In this document: in pieces, positions 26,868 to 37,700 of the stretch | Layout: the number at the start of each line of letters is the position of its first letter | How positions within the stretch are numbered: the first letter of the stretch is position 1 | Source: JANNNF01 sp040385825 | GTDB taxonomy: Bacteria > Pseudomonadota > Alphaproteobacteria > Rhodobacterales > Rhodobacteraceae | Assembly (NCBI GenBank): GCA_040385825.1 | Contig: JAZKGQ010000020.1 | Location: forward strand, 1 to 64,000 | Direction: 5' to 3' | DNA: 64,000 bases | Translations under genes and position numbers: made by a program | Notes under the pieces: generated by a model | What the model was told of the DNA's origin: nothing | Seen by the model: the letters and a program-made list of their open reading frames with translations, nothing else | Databases searched by the model: none

Positions 26868-27688
26868 AGAATCCCGATCAGCCCGGATGCGACATAGCCC
26901 GCCGCCGGATCGCCGGTCACGGTCAGGGTCTGGACGGCGATCTGTTCGGGCGTGTTGTCGCCAAACACCATGTCGCCCGCAAGGCTGACATCGGCCAGAT
27001 TTTCCACCGACCCCGCATAGCGCGCATCGCTGGCATAGACCGCCGCGACCATATCCTGCGGCAGGGCGAATTGCGAGATCAGCAGGCTGTCATCCCCCGA
27101 AACGGCGGCCTCGGCACTGGCAAACACCTCGAAATGCACATGCGGCCAGCGTCCGTCATAGCAGGCGGGGACGATGCTGGTGAACCGCACCTCGCCCGTC
27201 GCATCGGTGATGCCCACCCCGCGCAGATAGTTGCGGTCGGCGGCGTTGTAGATGGAATACTGCCCCGCCGCATCGCATTGCCAGACATAGACCGCATGCC
27301 CCGCCAGCGGCGCGCAGGCCCCGCTGACCGACACCAGCCGGATCACCATATCCATCGCCACCCCTTCGGCCACCGGGGTCTGGCCCGCAAAGCTGGGGCG
27401 GATGTCCTGCCGCACCACGCCAGATTCCGTCAGCACATTGACGGTCTGCCCGTCCTTGGCATTGGTGCCATCGGCCGGGAACGGCCCGTTGGTTTCCACC
27501 GGGTCCGCCACGCAGATCGCGCCATCCGGCCCCTGCCCCGTCACCGTGGCCTCGCCGCGCGTGCCCAGCACCGCATAGACCGCGATGCCCGCCCCCATCA
27601 CCCCCAGACCGGCCAGAACGGACCGGCGGGCAAGGATGGCTTTCAGGTCGGCGGTCAATCCGCCGTCGTGGTCGTGAGGCTGGGTCAT
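26864..27688 (-). CDS. Tat-exported intradiol dioxygenase-like protein
   Basis: A 274-residue protein related to protocatechuate/catechol intradiol dioxygenases. An N-terminal twin-arginine segment (LARRSVLAGLGVMG, about residues 20-33) precedes a hydrophobic stretch, so it is probably exported. The core shows the metal-binding pattern Y-V-W-Q-C-D, GQYSIY and GRWPHVHFEVF, giving two Tyr and two His ligands typical for Fe(III). Substrate is unknown; family members outside aromatic operons are often called simply intradiol ring-cleavage-like. No aromatic-degradation gene lies beside it. Confidence 0.82.
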   Translation of the reverse strand: MTQPHDHDGGLTADLKAILARRSVLAGLGVMGAGIAVYAVLGTRGEATVTGQGPDGAICVADPVETNGPFPADGTNAKDGQTVNVLTESGVVRQDIRPSFAGQTPVAEGVAMDMVIRLVSVSGACAPLAGHAVYVWQCDAAGQYSIYNAADRNYLRGVGITDATGEVRFTSIVPACYDGRWPHVHFEVFASAEAAVSGDDSLLISQFALPQDMVAAVYASDARYAGSVENLADVSLAGDMVFGDNTPEQIAVQTLTVTGDPAAGYVASGLIGIL

Positions 27689-27765
27689 GGCAAAATCCTT
27701 GCGCGGGCGTGTCCTGACTATACGTCAGGCAGCGCCGTTTCCGTCGTAAAACTGCACAGGAAATC

Positions 27766-27839
27766 TGGAGCGGGCGGCGGGAATCGAACCCGCGTCTTTA
27801 GCTTGGAAGGCTAAGGTCTTACCATTACACAACGCCCGC
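27766..27839 (-). tRNA. tRNA-Gly (anticodon TCC)
   Basis: A complete cloverleaf on the minus strand, 74 bases including an encoded CCA. The anticodon stem TTAGC/GCTAA encloses CTTCCAA, giving TCC. The acceptor stem pairs GCGGGCG with CGCCCGC, and the T-loop is TTCGATT. Confidence 0.95.
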
Positions 27840-27955
27840 GATGCTGTGCTGTTTAGCGGCGGTTGCCGGGCGAGGCAAGGGGGGAAGCGCAGGGGGGGGA
27901 AGCGCAGGGATGCAGGCGCGGCCAGTGACTGGCCGCGCCCGCAAGTGTCAGGCGA

Positions 27956-30181
<2,226 letters not shown>

Positions 30182-30359
30182 AGCTGTCTCCAATTTTGGC
30201 TGTGTTCATTCCGGGCAAGGGGGGCCTTGCGGCGCGCGATCTTTGCAAGGCAAATCCTGCGTGCCACAGGCCCTGTCCGCTTGTCCCCCCGGATCACTCT
30301 AGCAAACTCTGCTGATTAGCTTAAGTTTGATTTTCTGATCTATGCGATAAGGGTGGCTT
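30182..30359. promoter_or_regulatory. katG-oxyR divergent control region
   Basis: This 178-bp region separates the divergent start codons. An AT-rich segment near 30312-30352 (with TGATTTTCTGATCTATGCGA) lies just upstream of oxyR and has dyad-like ATAG/CTAT spacing expected for OxyR. The exact site is inferred, not shown. Confidence 0.5.
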
Positions 30360-31253
30360 ATGAAGAACCTGACCCTCAAACAGCTTCGCTACTTCGAGGC
30401 GCTGGCGCGGCACGGGCATTTCGGCAATGCGGCGGATACCTGCGCCATCTCGCAGCCCGCCTTGTCCATGCAGATCAAGGAGCTGGAGGAATCGGCCGGC
30501 ACGCCGCTGTTTGAACGCGGGGCAAGGCAGGTCCGGCTGACCAGCTTTGGCGAGGAATTCGCCCTGCGCGCGCGTGACATCCTGCGGTCGGTGGACGAGC
30601 TGGAGGATCTTGCCCGCGCGTCGCACCAACGGCTGGTGGGGCGGTTGCGGATCGGGGTGATCCCGACCGTCGCCCCCTATCTGCTGCCCCGTATTCTGGG
30701 CCATCTGGCGCAGATGAACGCGGGGCTGGATGTGCATGTGCGCGAAACCACCACGCCGAAACTGGTGCAGGAACTGGCCGAAGGGCGGCTGGATACCGCC
30801 ATCGTGGCGCTGCCGGTGTCGGAACCGTCGCTGACCGAAGTGGCGCTGTTCAGCGAGGAATTCGTGCTGATCCGCCCGGCCAGCGATGCGGGCAAGCCGG
30901 TGCCCAACCGCGAGATGCTGCGCGAGATGCGGCTGCTGCTGCTGGAAGAAGGCCATTGCTTTCGCGATCAGGCGCTGTCGTTTTGCAACCTGCCATCGGC
31001 GCGCCCGCGCGAATTGCTGGACGGCAGTTCGCTGTCCACGCTGGTACAACTGGTCAGCGCAGGGATTGGGGTCACGCTGATACCACAGATGGCCGTGGCG
31101 GTGGAAACCCGGTCGGCCCCGGTCAGCGTGACCCGGTTCGGCGCGCCGCAGCCCAGCCGGACCATCGGCATGGTCTGGCGCAAGAAAAGCCCGCTGGCCA
31201 AGCAACTGCTGGACATCGCCGAAGTGGTGCGGGCCGCCGCCACGCAGGCATGA
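30360..31253 (+). CDS. oxyR: peroxide-sensing regulator OxyR
   Basis: A 297-residue LysR-type activator. The N-terminal helix-turn-helix includes GNAADTCAISQPALSMQIKE. The redox pair is visible as Cys200 and Cys209 in GHCFRDQALSFC, matching Cys199/Cys208 of E. coli OxyR; oxidation forms a disulfide that switches on target genes. It is divergent from katG. Length and start are normal. Confidence 0.95.
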   Translation: MKNLTLKQLRYFEALARHGHFGNAADTCAISQPALSMQIKELEESAGTPLFERGARQVRLTSFGEEFALRARDILRSVDELEDLARASHQRLVGRLRIGVIPTVAPYLLPRILGHLAQMNAGLDVHVRETTTPKLVQELAEGRLDTAIVALPVSEPSLTEVALFSEEFVLIRPASDAGKPVPNREMLREMRLLLLEEGHCFRDQALSFCNLPSARPRELLDGSSLSTLVQLVSAGIGVTLIPQMAVAVETRSAPVSVTRFGAPQPSRTIGMVWRKKSPLAKQLLDIAEVVRAAATQA

Positions 31254-31268
31254 TCGGTTCTGTCACCC

Positions 31269-32264
31269 TCAGGGCAAGGCGGCAAAGTCGCTGCGGCGGA
31301 ACTGCGCAACCATGATCTTCAGCGGCTCAGGTGCCAGCACCTGCACCGCATCGCCCCACTGGTACAGATGCCAGGCCATTTCCAGATGCCCCGAGGCCCG
31401 GAACCGCACCGTCAGGCTGCCGTCAGCCTCGTCGGTCATGTCCTGCACCGGATGAAAGGTGAACTCGCGTGCGACGGGGGCCGCGGCGGGGGAAAAGCGC
31501 CAGATCACCTCGCCATATTCGCGGTCGTCGTGATAGCTGCCAAAGGCGCGGGCAGTGTGGGCGGTCAGATCAAAGCCGGGATCGCGCTGAAAGGATGATG
31601 CCTCCAGCCGGGGGGCGCTGATCCGGTCCAGCCGGAAATGCTGCATCCGGCCATCGCCGCCCACCTCGCGCGCCACCAGATAGCGGCGGGTGCCCAGCAA
31701 CAGCCCATGCGGTTCCAGCCGCCGCACCCGCGCCGGATCGCGCCCGCCGGCATAGGTAATCGTCAACAGATGCGGGCCTTTGAGCGCCACCGCGATCACC
31801 GCCAGCAGATCGGCCGCACCCCGCACCCGTGGCCCCGGACGCGAGGCAAAGCCGTAGGCCTCCAGCATGGCTTCGGCATCGGCCTCGACCCTGCGGGCCA
31901 GCGGACCGGGCATCGCGGCAATCAGGCGGTCGCGCAGGCTGGACAGGGCCTTGACATCATTGATCGCCCCGTCGCGCTCCGCACGCCGGATCGCAAGTTC
32001 CAGCGCCGACAGCTCGGTTTCCCGCAGCCCTTGTGTCAGCATCAGCCGCGCATCGGCGGCGTTCAGTTTCCAGAACTTGCGGCGGTCGTCATCGGTGCGG
32101 GTGACGTAGTTCGGGAACATGTCCTCCAGCGCCTTGGTCATGCGCTGCGCGGTGCGCCGGTCCACCGTGAACGTGTCTTCGATGTCGGACAGCGACACCC
32201 CGGCATAGCGCGCACTTGCCATTTCGGCCAGGCGCAACAGATCAGCAGCTTTCTGGAATGACAT
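31269..32264 (-). CDS. WYL-domain transcriptional regulator
   Basis: A 331-residue protein with an N-terminal winged helix-turn-helix (about 1-60: VSLSDIEDTFTVDRRTAQRMTKAL) and a C-terminal WYL-type domain containing GRDPARVRRLEPHGLLLGTRRYLVAR and MQHFRLDRI. WYL domains sense nucleic acid or nucleotide ligands and often regulate stress or defence genes. It is divergent from the unknown gene at 32385, with three 15-bp repeats between them. Confidence 0.88.
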   Translation of the reverse strand: MSFQKAADLLRLAEMASARYAGVSLSDIEDTFTVDRRTAQRMTKALEDMFPNYVTRTDDDRRKFWKLNAADARLMLTQGLRETELSALELAIRRAERDGAINDVKALSSLRDRLIAAMPGPLARRVEADAEAMLEAYGFASRPGPRVRGAADLLAVIAVALKGPHLLTITYAGGRDPARVRRLEPHGLLLGTRRYLVAREVGGDGRMQHFRLDRISAPRLEASSFQRDPGFDLTAHTARAFGSYHDDREYGEVIWRFSPAAAPVAREFTFHPVQDMTDEADGSLTVRFRASGHLEMAWHLYQWGDAVQVLAPEPLKIMVAQFRRSDFAALP

Positions 32265-32312
32265 GCAGGCTCCATGACCGGTTCTGACATGCTTGTCGCA
32301 CAGATTGCCGAG

Positions 32313-32357
32313 GTTACCGAATCCTTAGTCACCGAATCCCTAGTCACCGACCCCTTG
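32313..32357 (+). repeat. three tandem 15-bp repeats
   Basis: Units at 32313-32327, 32328-32342 and 32343-32357 follow the pattern GTYACCGAMYCCYTR, with one to four differences between units. They lie between the divergent WYL regulator and the unknown gene, and could be operator sites. The period is also five codons, so if translation started upstream they would encode a repeated VTESL peptide. Confidence 0.7.
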
Positions 32358-32384
32358 ACCAGTGCATCCTTGACGGAGTTTCCC

Positions 32385-33089
32385 ATGAGCATCGCCTGCC
32401 GTGACCTTGCTGCCTCGCACTCGCTGCGCGTATCGCTGAAGCGGGGGCTGGCACGGCAGGCGCTGGACCATGCCGAACGGTCGCAGGCCAGCCTGCCCGA
32501 CCTGTTCCGCATCGCCGCCGACCTGCGCCCGAACCGCAAGGCGCTGGAACGGATGGCCCAACGGATGAAGACCACGCGGGGGGTGGTGCGGGCCTCGGTG
32601 CTGGTAAACGGCGCAGGCGTGGTGATCGTTGTCCGCAACGTGCGCGAGGTGGTCACCCGCAGCGATGCCACCGACATTTTCACCGAACGCGCGATCCTGT
32701 ACAGCCGCATCGCCATGCACTGTGGCCGGGACGCCGTGCATTTCGGCATCAGCCGCGCCAGCTTCTGCCAGCACGCGCTGGAACGGCTGGTCGAGCGCAG
32801 TTGCATCGGGCTGGAGGCGCCTTTGCTGGCGCAGATCGACGCCGAGGCCGCAGCGGTGCTGCTGGCCGTCATGCATGGCACGCTGATCGAGGATGAGGGC
32901 GACGATTTTGCCCGCGCGCTGCGGCCGGGGCTATGGGCGGGGGCGGTTGATTTTTCGGGGGCCGAGGCGGATTGGGGCGTAGGCTTTGCCAGGGATACCG
33001 ACCGCGTTCCGGTTTTTTCGGCCCGTACCTTCCTTGGCCCCGCGGCGATGCGCCCGCGGCTGTGGCAGAAATGGCAGGCTTTGGGCTGA
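32385..33089 (+). CDS. conserved hypothetical protein, 234 aa
   Basis: No family is recognised. The start ATG 32385 is chosen because GACGGAG lies eight bases upstream and the region before it is repetitive. The protein is soluble and mostly helical, with a Cys/His pair near residues 117-127 (MHCGRDAVHFGISRASFC) and a C-terminal Trp-rich tail. Codon use matches the chromosome, so it is an ordinary resident gene. It is divergent from the WYL regulator, which may control it. Confidence 0.72.
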   Translation: MSIACRDLAASHSLRVSLKRGLARQALDHAERSQASLPDLFRIAADLRPNRKALERMAQRMKTTRGVVRASVLVNGAGVVIVVRNVREVVTRSDATDIFTERAILYSRIAMHCGRDAVHFGISRASFCQHALERLVERSCIGLEAPLLAQIDAEAAAVLLAVMHGTLIEDEGDDFARALRPGLWAGAVDFSGAEADWGVGFARDTDRVPVFSARTFLGPAAMRPRLWQKWQALG

Positions 33090-33207
33090 TAAAGGTTCGG
33101 GCCAAGAATGTGTCCTACTGTTGCGCACGCAAAGAAAACGTGGCGGGGCAGGAACGCAACCGTCCCGGCCGGGTTACACTGGGCAGCGCTTGCAAGGGAA
33201 CACCGAC

Positions 33208-34803
33208 ATGCCATTGACCATTGCCATCATCGGCACCGGGCCTACGGGAATTTACGCTTTCCGCAGCCTGATGCAGCATGAACAATCCTTGGCGATCTGG
33301 CTGTTTGAAAAGGGGGAAAAGGCCGGGATCGGCCTGCCCTATTCGCCCGAAACTTCAAGCAAGACGATGCTGGCCAATATCGCCAGCATTGAAATCCCGG
33401 ATGTGATCTCGACCTATCTGGATTGGCTGGAACGCCAGCCCCCGGCCAGGCTGCGCGGCTATGGGCTTGATCCCGATGATCTGGACGCCCGCCAGTTCAC
33501 GCCGCGCCTGCTTCTGGGCGAATATTTCCGCGATCAGCTGATGGACCTTGTAGATACCGCCCGCGCGCGAGGCCACAGCGTCACGCTCTGCGAGGCGACG
33601 GAAGTGGCCGATGTTGCGGTGGTCGATGGTCTGGTCTGGCTGACCACCGATGCAGGCCCGCTGGACCAGGGCTTTGACCGGGTGATGCTGGCGACCGGGC
33701 ATGTCTTCCCCGACGAGGCGGCCGCCACCCGCAGCTATTTTCCCAGCCCGTGGTCGGGCCTGATCGAGGCCGATGTTGCGGCGGGCAAAGTGGGCATCCT
33801 TGGCACCTCGCTCAGCGGGATCGACGCCGCGATGGCGGTCGCCAGCCAGCATGGCCGCTTTGCTGGCCGGGGCCAGGCGCTGCGTTTCGTGCCGGATGCA
33901 GACGGGCTGAAGATCACGCTGATGTCCTGGACCGGGGTTCTGCCCGAGGCCGATTTCTACTGCCCGATCCCTTATGACCCGCTGCTGCACATGACCCCCG
34001 CCGCGCTGGAACAGGCACGGGGGGCAGAGTCGGTCCTTGATGCGGTCTATGCGCTGTTTCAGGCGGAACTGGCGCAGGCCGACCCGGCCTATGCCCGCGC
34101 CATCGGGCTGGACCGGCTGACCCCCGACAGTTTCACTGACGCCTATTTCGCCGAGCGCGAGGCGCATGATCCGTTCCATTGGGCGCGCGAGAATCTGGCT
34201 GAGGTCGAGCATAACAAGGCGCACAGGATCACCGTGCCCTGGCGCTATGCCATCTTGCGGATGCACGAACAGGTCGAGGATCTGGTGCCCGATTTTTCCG
34301 ATGCCGACCGCAAGCGGTTTGATTGCGGGCTGAAATCGGTGTTCGTCGACAATTACGCCGCCGTGCCGTCAGAATCCATCCACCGCCTGCTTGCGCTGCG
34401 CGATGCCGGGGTGTTGGGGATTCTGGCGCTTGGGCAGGATTACACGCTGAACCACGACGGCGCAAAGACCGTGATCGTGGCCAAAGGCGAAACCCATGTG
34501 TTCGACACCTTCATCGACGCGCGCGGGCAAAAGGCGCTGACCACGAAAGACCTGCCCTTTCCGACCCTGCGCAAGGCCATGCTGGATGCGGGCTGCGAGA
34601 TCCCCGAGGTGGACGAGGACTACATCCTGACCGACCCCGCCACCGTGGCGGGCAGGATCGGCTTCGGCGCCATTCCGTATCTGATGCACGACCGCCCCTT
34701 TGCCCAAGGCATCACCGCCGCGGCCGATATCGGTGCGGCCATGGCCCGCAGCATCCGCGAGGATGCACAGCGCAGCGCCCGGCGGCGGCGGCGTTGGGCC
34801 TAG
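33208..34803 (+). CDS. FAD/NAD(P)-binding protein (HcbA/FAD-NAD-binding-9 type)
   Basis: A 531-residue soluble flavoprotein. The N-terminal dinucleotide site is IAIIGTGPTGIYAFRSL; a second Rossmann site GILGTSLSGIDAAMAV lies near residue 195. The overall pattern, including ANIASIEIP and the long FAD-binding insertion, matches the FAD-NAD(P)-binding-9 family, whose substrates are mostly unknown. The start at 33208 gives a canonical beta-strand start. It ends four bases from convergent iolI and is not clearly part of the inositol locus. Confidence 0.8.
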   Translation: MPLTIAIIGTGPTGIYAFRSLMQHEQSLAIWLFEKGEKAGIGLPYSPETSSKTMLANIASIEIPDVISTYLDWLERQPPARLRGYGLDPDDLDARQFTPRLLLGEYFRDQLMDLVDTARARGHSVTLCEATEVADVAVVDGLVWLTTDAGPLDQGFDRVMLATGHVFPDEAAATRSYFPSPWSGLIEADVAAGKVGILGTSLSGIDAAMAVASQHGRFAGRGQALRFVPDADGLKITLMSWTGVLPEADFYCPIPYDPLLHMTPAALEQARGAESVLDAVYALFQAELAQADPAYARAIGLDRLTPDSFTDAYFAEREAHDPFHWARENLAEVEHNKAHRITVPWRYAILRMHEQVEDLVPDFSDADRKRFDCGLKSVFVDNYAAVPSESIHRLLALRDAGVLGILALGQDYTLNHDGAKTVIVAKGETHVFDTFIDARGQKALTTKDLPFPTLRKAMLDAGCEIPEVDEDYILTDPATVAGRIGFGAIPYLMHDRPFAQGITAAADIGAAMARSIREDAQRSARRRRRWA

Positions 34804-34806
34804 CGG

Positions 34807-35625
34807 TCAGGCCAGCCGTGCCGCACTGGCAACATAGTCGAGGCTGGCGCGCAGGCGTTCGGCGATCTGCGGGTCGGTCTGGGTTTCGGGGCTGAAGGGT
34901 TCCATCGACACAAAGCCCTGATAGCCTGCATCCACCATGGCCCGCAGACGGGCGATGGTGCCCACCCGGTCGCCCAGAAACACAAAGCCCCGGTCGGGTT
35001 CGGTCAACTCGGACGGGCCAAGATCGGCACGCGCGATGCCCGAGATATGCACCAGCCCGATCCGGCCCGGAAACAGCGCGTCGTCGCTGGCGCGGAAATG
35101 CTGGAACGTATCGTAGCACAGTTGGAAATCCGCCCTGCCGCCGATGGCATCCAGCGCGGCCACGGCCTGCGCCTGACGGTTCATCGACGAATGGCGCATG
35201 CCCAAGGGTTCGACATAGCCCACGATCCCGGCATCGGCGAACATCGGCTGCAACGAAGTCAGCCCGTCGCACAGGCGGCGGTGCGCGTCGGAATGCCGGT
35301 CATCGCCGGGCAGATGGGCGGGGCACAGCACGATGCCCGGCGCGCCAAGGTTGGCGGCATAGCGGATCAGGGCCTGCGCCTCGGCAGCCCGGTCCGGCGT
35401 CCAGTCGTTGAACCGTTGCAGCGCGTTGACCGAGGCAAGTTTGAGCCCCGCATCGGCCAGCCGGGCCTTCAGGTCAGACGCAGGCATGCCATCGGCAAAT
35501 TCCTGACCTTCGATGTCATTGCGGATTTCCACCGCCTTGACGCCGACGGTCTGGGCCAGCGTGATGAACTCGGCCAAAGGCAGATGGGGCGCGCAGGTGC
35601 GGTTCAGGGCGAATGTGATGGGCAT
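34807..35625 (-). CDS. iolI: inosose isomerase, IolI-like
   Basis: IolI interconverts 2-keto-myo-inositol and 1-keto-D-chiro-inositol, letting D-chiro-inositol enter the pathway. The 272-residue TIM barrel shows the family pattern AVEIRND, LASVNALQRFNDW, GYVEPLG, CYDTFQHF, GLVHISGI and VSMEPFSPE, with the Glu/Asp/His/Glu metal ligands in place. The start at 35625 has a GGAAG ribosome-binding site. It is the last gene of the leftward inositol operon. The general sugar isomerase/epimerase fold is certain; the IolI call rests on motif similarity and context. Confidence 0.82.
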   Translation of the reverse strand: MPITFALNRTCAPHLPLAEFITLAQTVGVKAVEIRNDIEGQEFADGMPASDLKARLADAGLKLASVNALQRFNDWTPDRAAEAQALIRYAANLGAPGIVLCPAHLPGDDRHSDAHRRLCDGLTSLQPMFADAGIVGYVEPLGMRHSSMNRQAQAVAALDAIGGRADFQLCYDTFQHFRASDDALFPGRIGLVHISGIARADLGPSELTEPDRGFVFLGDRVGTIARLRAMVDAGYQGFVSMEPFSPETQTDPQIAERLRASLDYVASAARLA

Positions 35626-35639
35626 GAGGCTTCCAGCAG

Positions 35640-36710
35640 TTACAGCAGCAGACGGTGGGTGGTGACGGGCGTCAGGCGCAGCATGTCGGGCGTCGGGTGA
35701 CGCGGGCGGGGCGGCGAGTGGATCGGCTGCGGCTGGCCGGTTTTCGCCGCCGCCTCGATCGCCAGCAGGGCGCGCATGTCGGCCAGACCCTCGGCCCCGT
35801 CAGCCTCGGGCGGGGTTCCGGCCAGGATGCAGTCGCTGAAATAGGCCACCTGCGCGCCGAAATGGTCGGTCTGCGGGCAGGTGGTTTCGTGGATGATGCC
35901 ATCGCGGCGCAGGCGCAGTTTCATCGCCTGTTCAAACTTGAAACCGGGGTCGAGTTCGAGATCGCCCTTCGAGCCGACCACACGGTAATTATCCACCGCC
36001 GCCGCCCCGAATGACCCGACGAATTGCGCCAGCCCACCCGACGGAAAGCGCAGGGTGGCGGCGATTGTCGCCTCGATTTCGCCAAAGCGGGGGTCGTCCT
36101 TGGGTTGGGTCAGGGTTGCCGTCGCCTCGATCGGTTCTTCGCCAAAGATGTGGCGGGCGGCGTTGACGCAATAGACCCCCACATCCTGCAACGGCCCGCC
36201 CCAGTGTTCGGCCTTCAGGCGGTGATTGCCGGGGGGCATCTGAAAGCTGAAGATCGACTGGAAAATCAGCGGGGTGCCGATGTCGCCCTGCCGGATATGG
36301 TCCAGCACAGCCAGCGTTCCGGGTTCGTTGTGCAGCCGGTAGGCGGTCATCAGGAAAACGCCCGCCGCATCGGCAGCGGCGATCATCGCCTCGCCTTCGG
36401 CAACGGAAACCGCCAGCGGTTTTTCCACCATGACATGCTTGCCCGCCCGCGCAGCGCGAATGGTGTAATCCGCGTGCATCGAATTGGGCAGCGCGATGTA
36501 GACCGCGTCTATGGCATCGGACGCCAGCAGCGCGTCGTAATCGCCATAGTTCACCACTTGCGGGATGCCGTGAAAGGCGGCCAGCCTTTCCCCCTTTTCC
36601 AGATCGCCCGTGACAAGCGCCGCAATGGTGGAATTGCCCGATTGCGCCACACCGGGCAGAAACGCCTCCTGGGCAATCCAGCCCGCGCCGACGACGGCAT
36701 ATCTGATCAT
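35640..36710 (-). CDS. Gfo/Idh/MocA-family oxidoreductase
   Basis: A 356-residue NAD(P)-dependent dehydrogenase. The N-terminal Rossmann site is VVGAGWIAQEAFLPG, followed by VMVEKPLAV with the catalytic-region Lys of the EKP motif. The C-terminal domain carries HWGGPLQDVGVYCVNAARH. The resemblance is to glucose-fructose-oxidoreductase-like members rather than IolG. The start ATG 36710 has GGAG at good spacing; TTG 36725 is rejected. Its place between IolG and IolI suggests action on an inositol isomer or on an intermediate. Confidence 0.85.
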   Translation of the reverse strand: MIRYAVVGAGWIAQEAFLPGVAQSGNSTIAALVTGDLEKGERLAAFHGIPQVVNYGDYDALLASDAIDAVYIALPNSMHADYTIRAARAGKHVMVEKPLAVSVAEGEAMIAAADAAGVFLMTAYRLHNEPGTLAVLDHIRQGDIGTPLIFQSIFSFQMPPGNHRLKAEHWGGPLQDVGVYCVNAARHIFGEEPIEATATLTQPKDDPRFGEIEATIAATLRFPSGGLAQFVGSFGAAAVDNYRVVGSKGDLELDPGFKFEQAMKLRLRRDGIIHETTCPQTDHFGAQVAYFSDCILAGTPPEADGAEGLADMRALLAIEAAAKTGQPQPIHSPPRPRHPTPDMLRLTPVTTHRLLL

Positions 36711-36725
36711 CTTCTTCTCCAACAC

Positions 36726-37700
36726 TCAGGCGTAAAGCGGGGGGCGGGACGGAATGCGCAGGGCAATGCGGTTGCCTGTGGCCATGCCTTCAACGATCTG
36801 TTCGGCAATCGCGGTGGTGACATAGCCATCCCAGGCGCTGGCCCCGACATGGGTTCCCTTGGCTATGGCATCGACCCAGGCCTGCATCTGCAACCGGTAG
36901 CCTTCAGCAAAGCGCGGCACCCAGTTGGGCGGGAAGGCATAACTTTGGCTGGCCGCAAGGTTGGTCAGGGTGCGGGTCGGGGCGGCCATTTCCACCGTGC
37001 CAAGGCGACCCACCAGTTGCGCGTGAACGTGATAGCCGTAGGTCGCGTTCATGAACACTTCGGTTGACACGATCTCGCCCTTGTCGGTCTGCATCGTCAC
37101 CAGCATCGGGTCGCCGCCGGGGGCCGAGGTCACCTGTGCGGTGGTCATTTCCGACCCCAGAAGCCAGCGCGAAATGTCGATCTCGTGCACCAGCGAATTG
37201 GTCACCGCCATCGCCCCGGTGAACCAGTCGGGGGCGGCGGCGTTGCGGTGGATGTTGTGCAGCAGCACGGGCGCGCCGATCCGGCCCGCGCTGCGGGTCT
37301 GGTGCATGTCGACATAGGCCGGGTCAAAGCGGCGCATGAAACCGACCGTCACCAGACGGCGGCCAAAGGCCACCTCGGCCTGCACGATGGCCAGACCTTC
37401 GGCCGCCGTCGCCGCGATGGGTTTTTCGCACAGCACGGGCTTGCCCGCCCTAAGACAAGCCAGCGCATAGGGTGCGTGGGTTGCATCGGGCGAGGCGATG
37501 ATCACCGCCTGCACCTTGTCTGATGCGATCAGGTCCAGCCCCTCGGTGAAGACGGCCCCGCCCGCCGCCGCCTGTGCGGCGCGGCCGGCATCGGCGTCAC
37601 AGACGGCGGCCAGATGCGCGCCGCTGGTCACGTCGCGCAACAGGCGCGCGTGTTCCGCGCCCATCACGCCCGTACCGATCACCCCGACTGCAAGGGTCAT
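36726..37700 (-). CDS. iolG: myo-inositol 2-dehydrogenase, IolG-like
   Basis: IolG oxidises myo-inositol to 2-keto-myo-inositol with NAD+, the first step of the pathway. The 324-residue protein has the Rossmann site VGVIGTGVMGAEHARLL, the motif CEKPIA with catalytic Lys, and the family segments MRRFDPAYVDMH and HEIDISRWLLG, the last carrying the Asp/His catalytic region. These are characteristic of IolG. Its start overlaps the stop of the upstream dehydrogenase by four bases. Confidence 0.88.
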   Translation of the reverse strand: MTLAVGVIGTGVMGAEHARLLRDVTSGAHLAAVCDADAGRAAQAAAGGAVFTEGLDLIASDKVQAVIIASPDATHAPYALACLRAGKPVLCEKPIAATAAEGLAIVQAEVAFGRRLVTVGFMRRFDPAYVDMHQTRSAGRIGAPVLLHNIHRNAAAPDWFTGAMAVTNSLVHEIDISRWLLGSEMTTAQVTSAPGGDPMLVTMQTDKGEIVSTEVFMNATYGYHVHAQLVGRLGTVEMAAPTRTLTNLAASQSYAFPPNWVPRFAEGYRLQMQAWVDAIAKGTHVGASAWDGYVTTAIAEQIVEGMATGNRIALRIPSRPPLYA

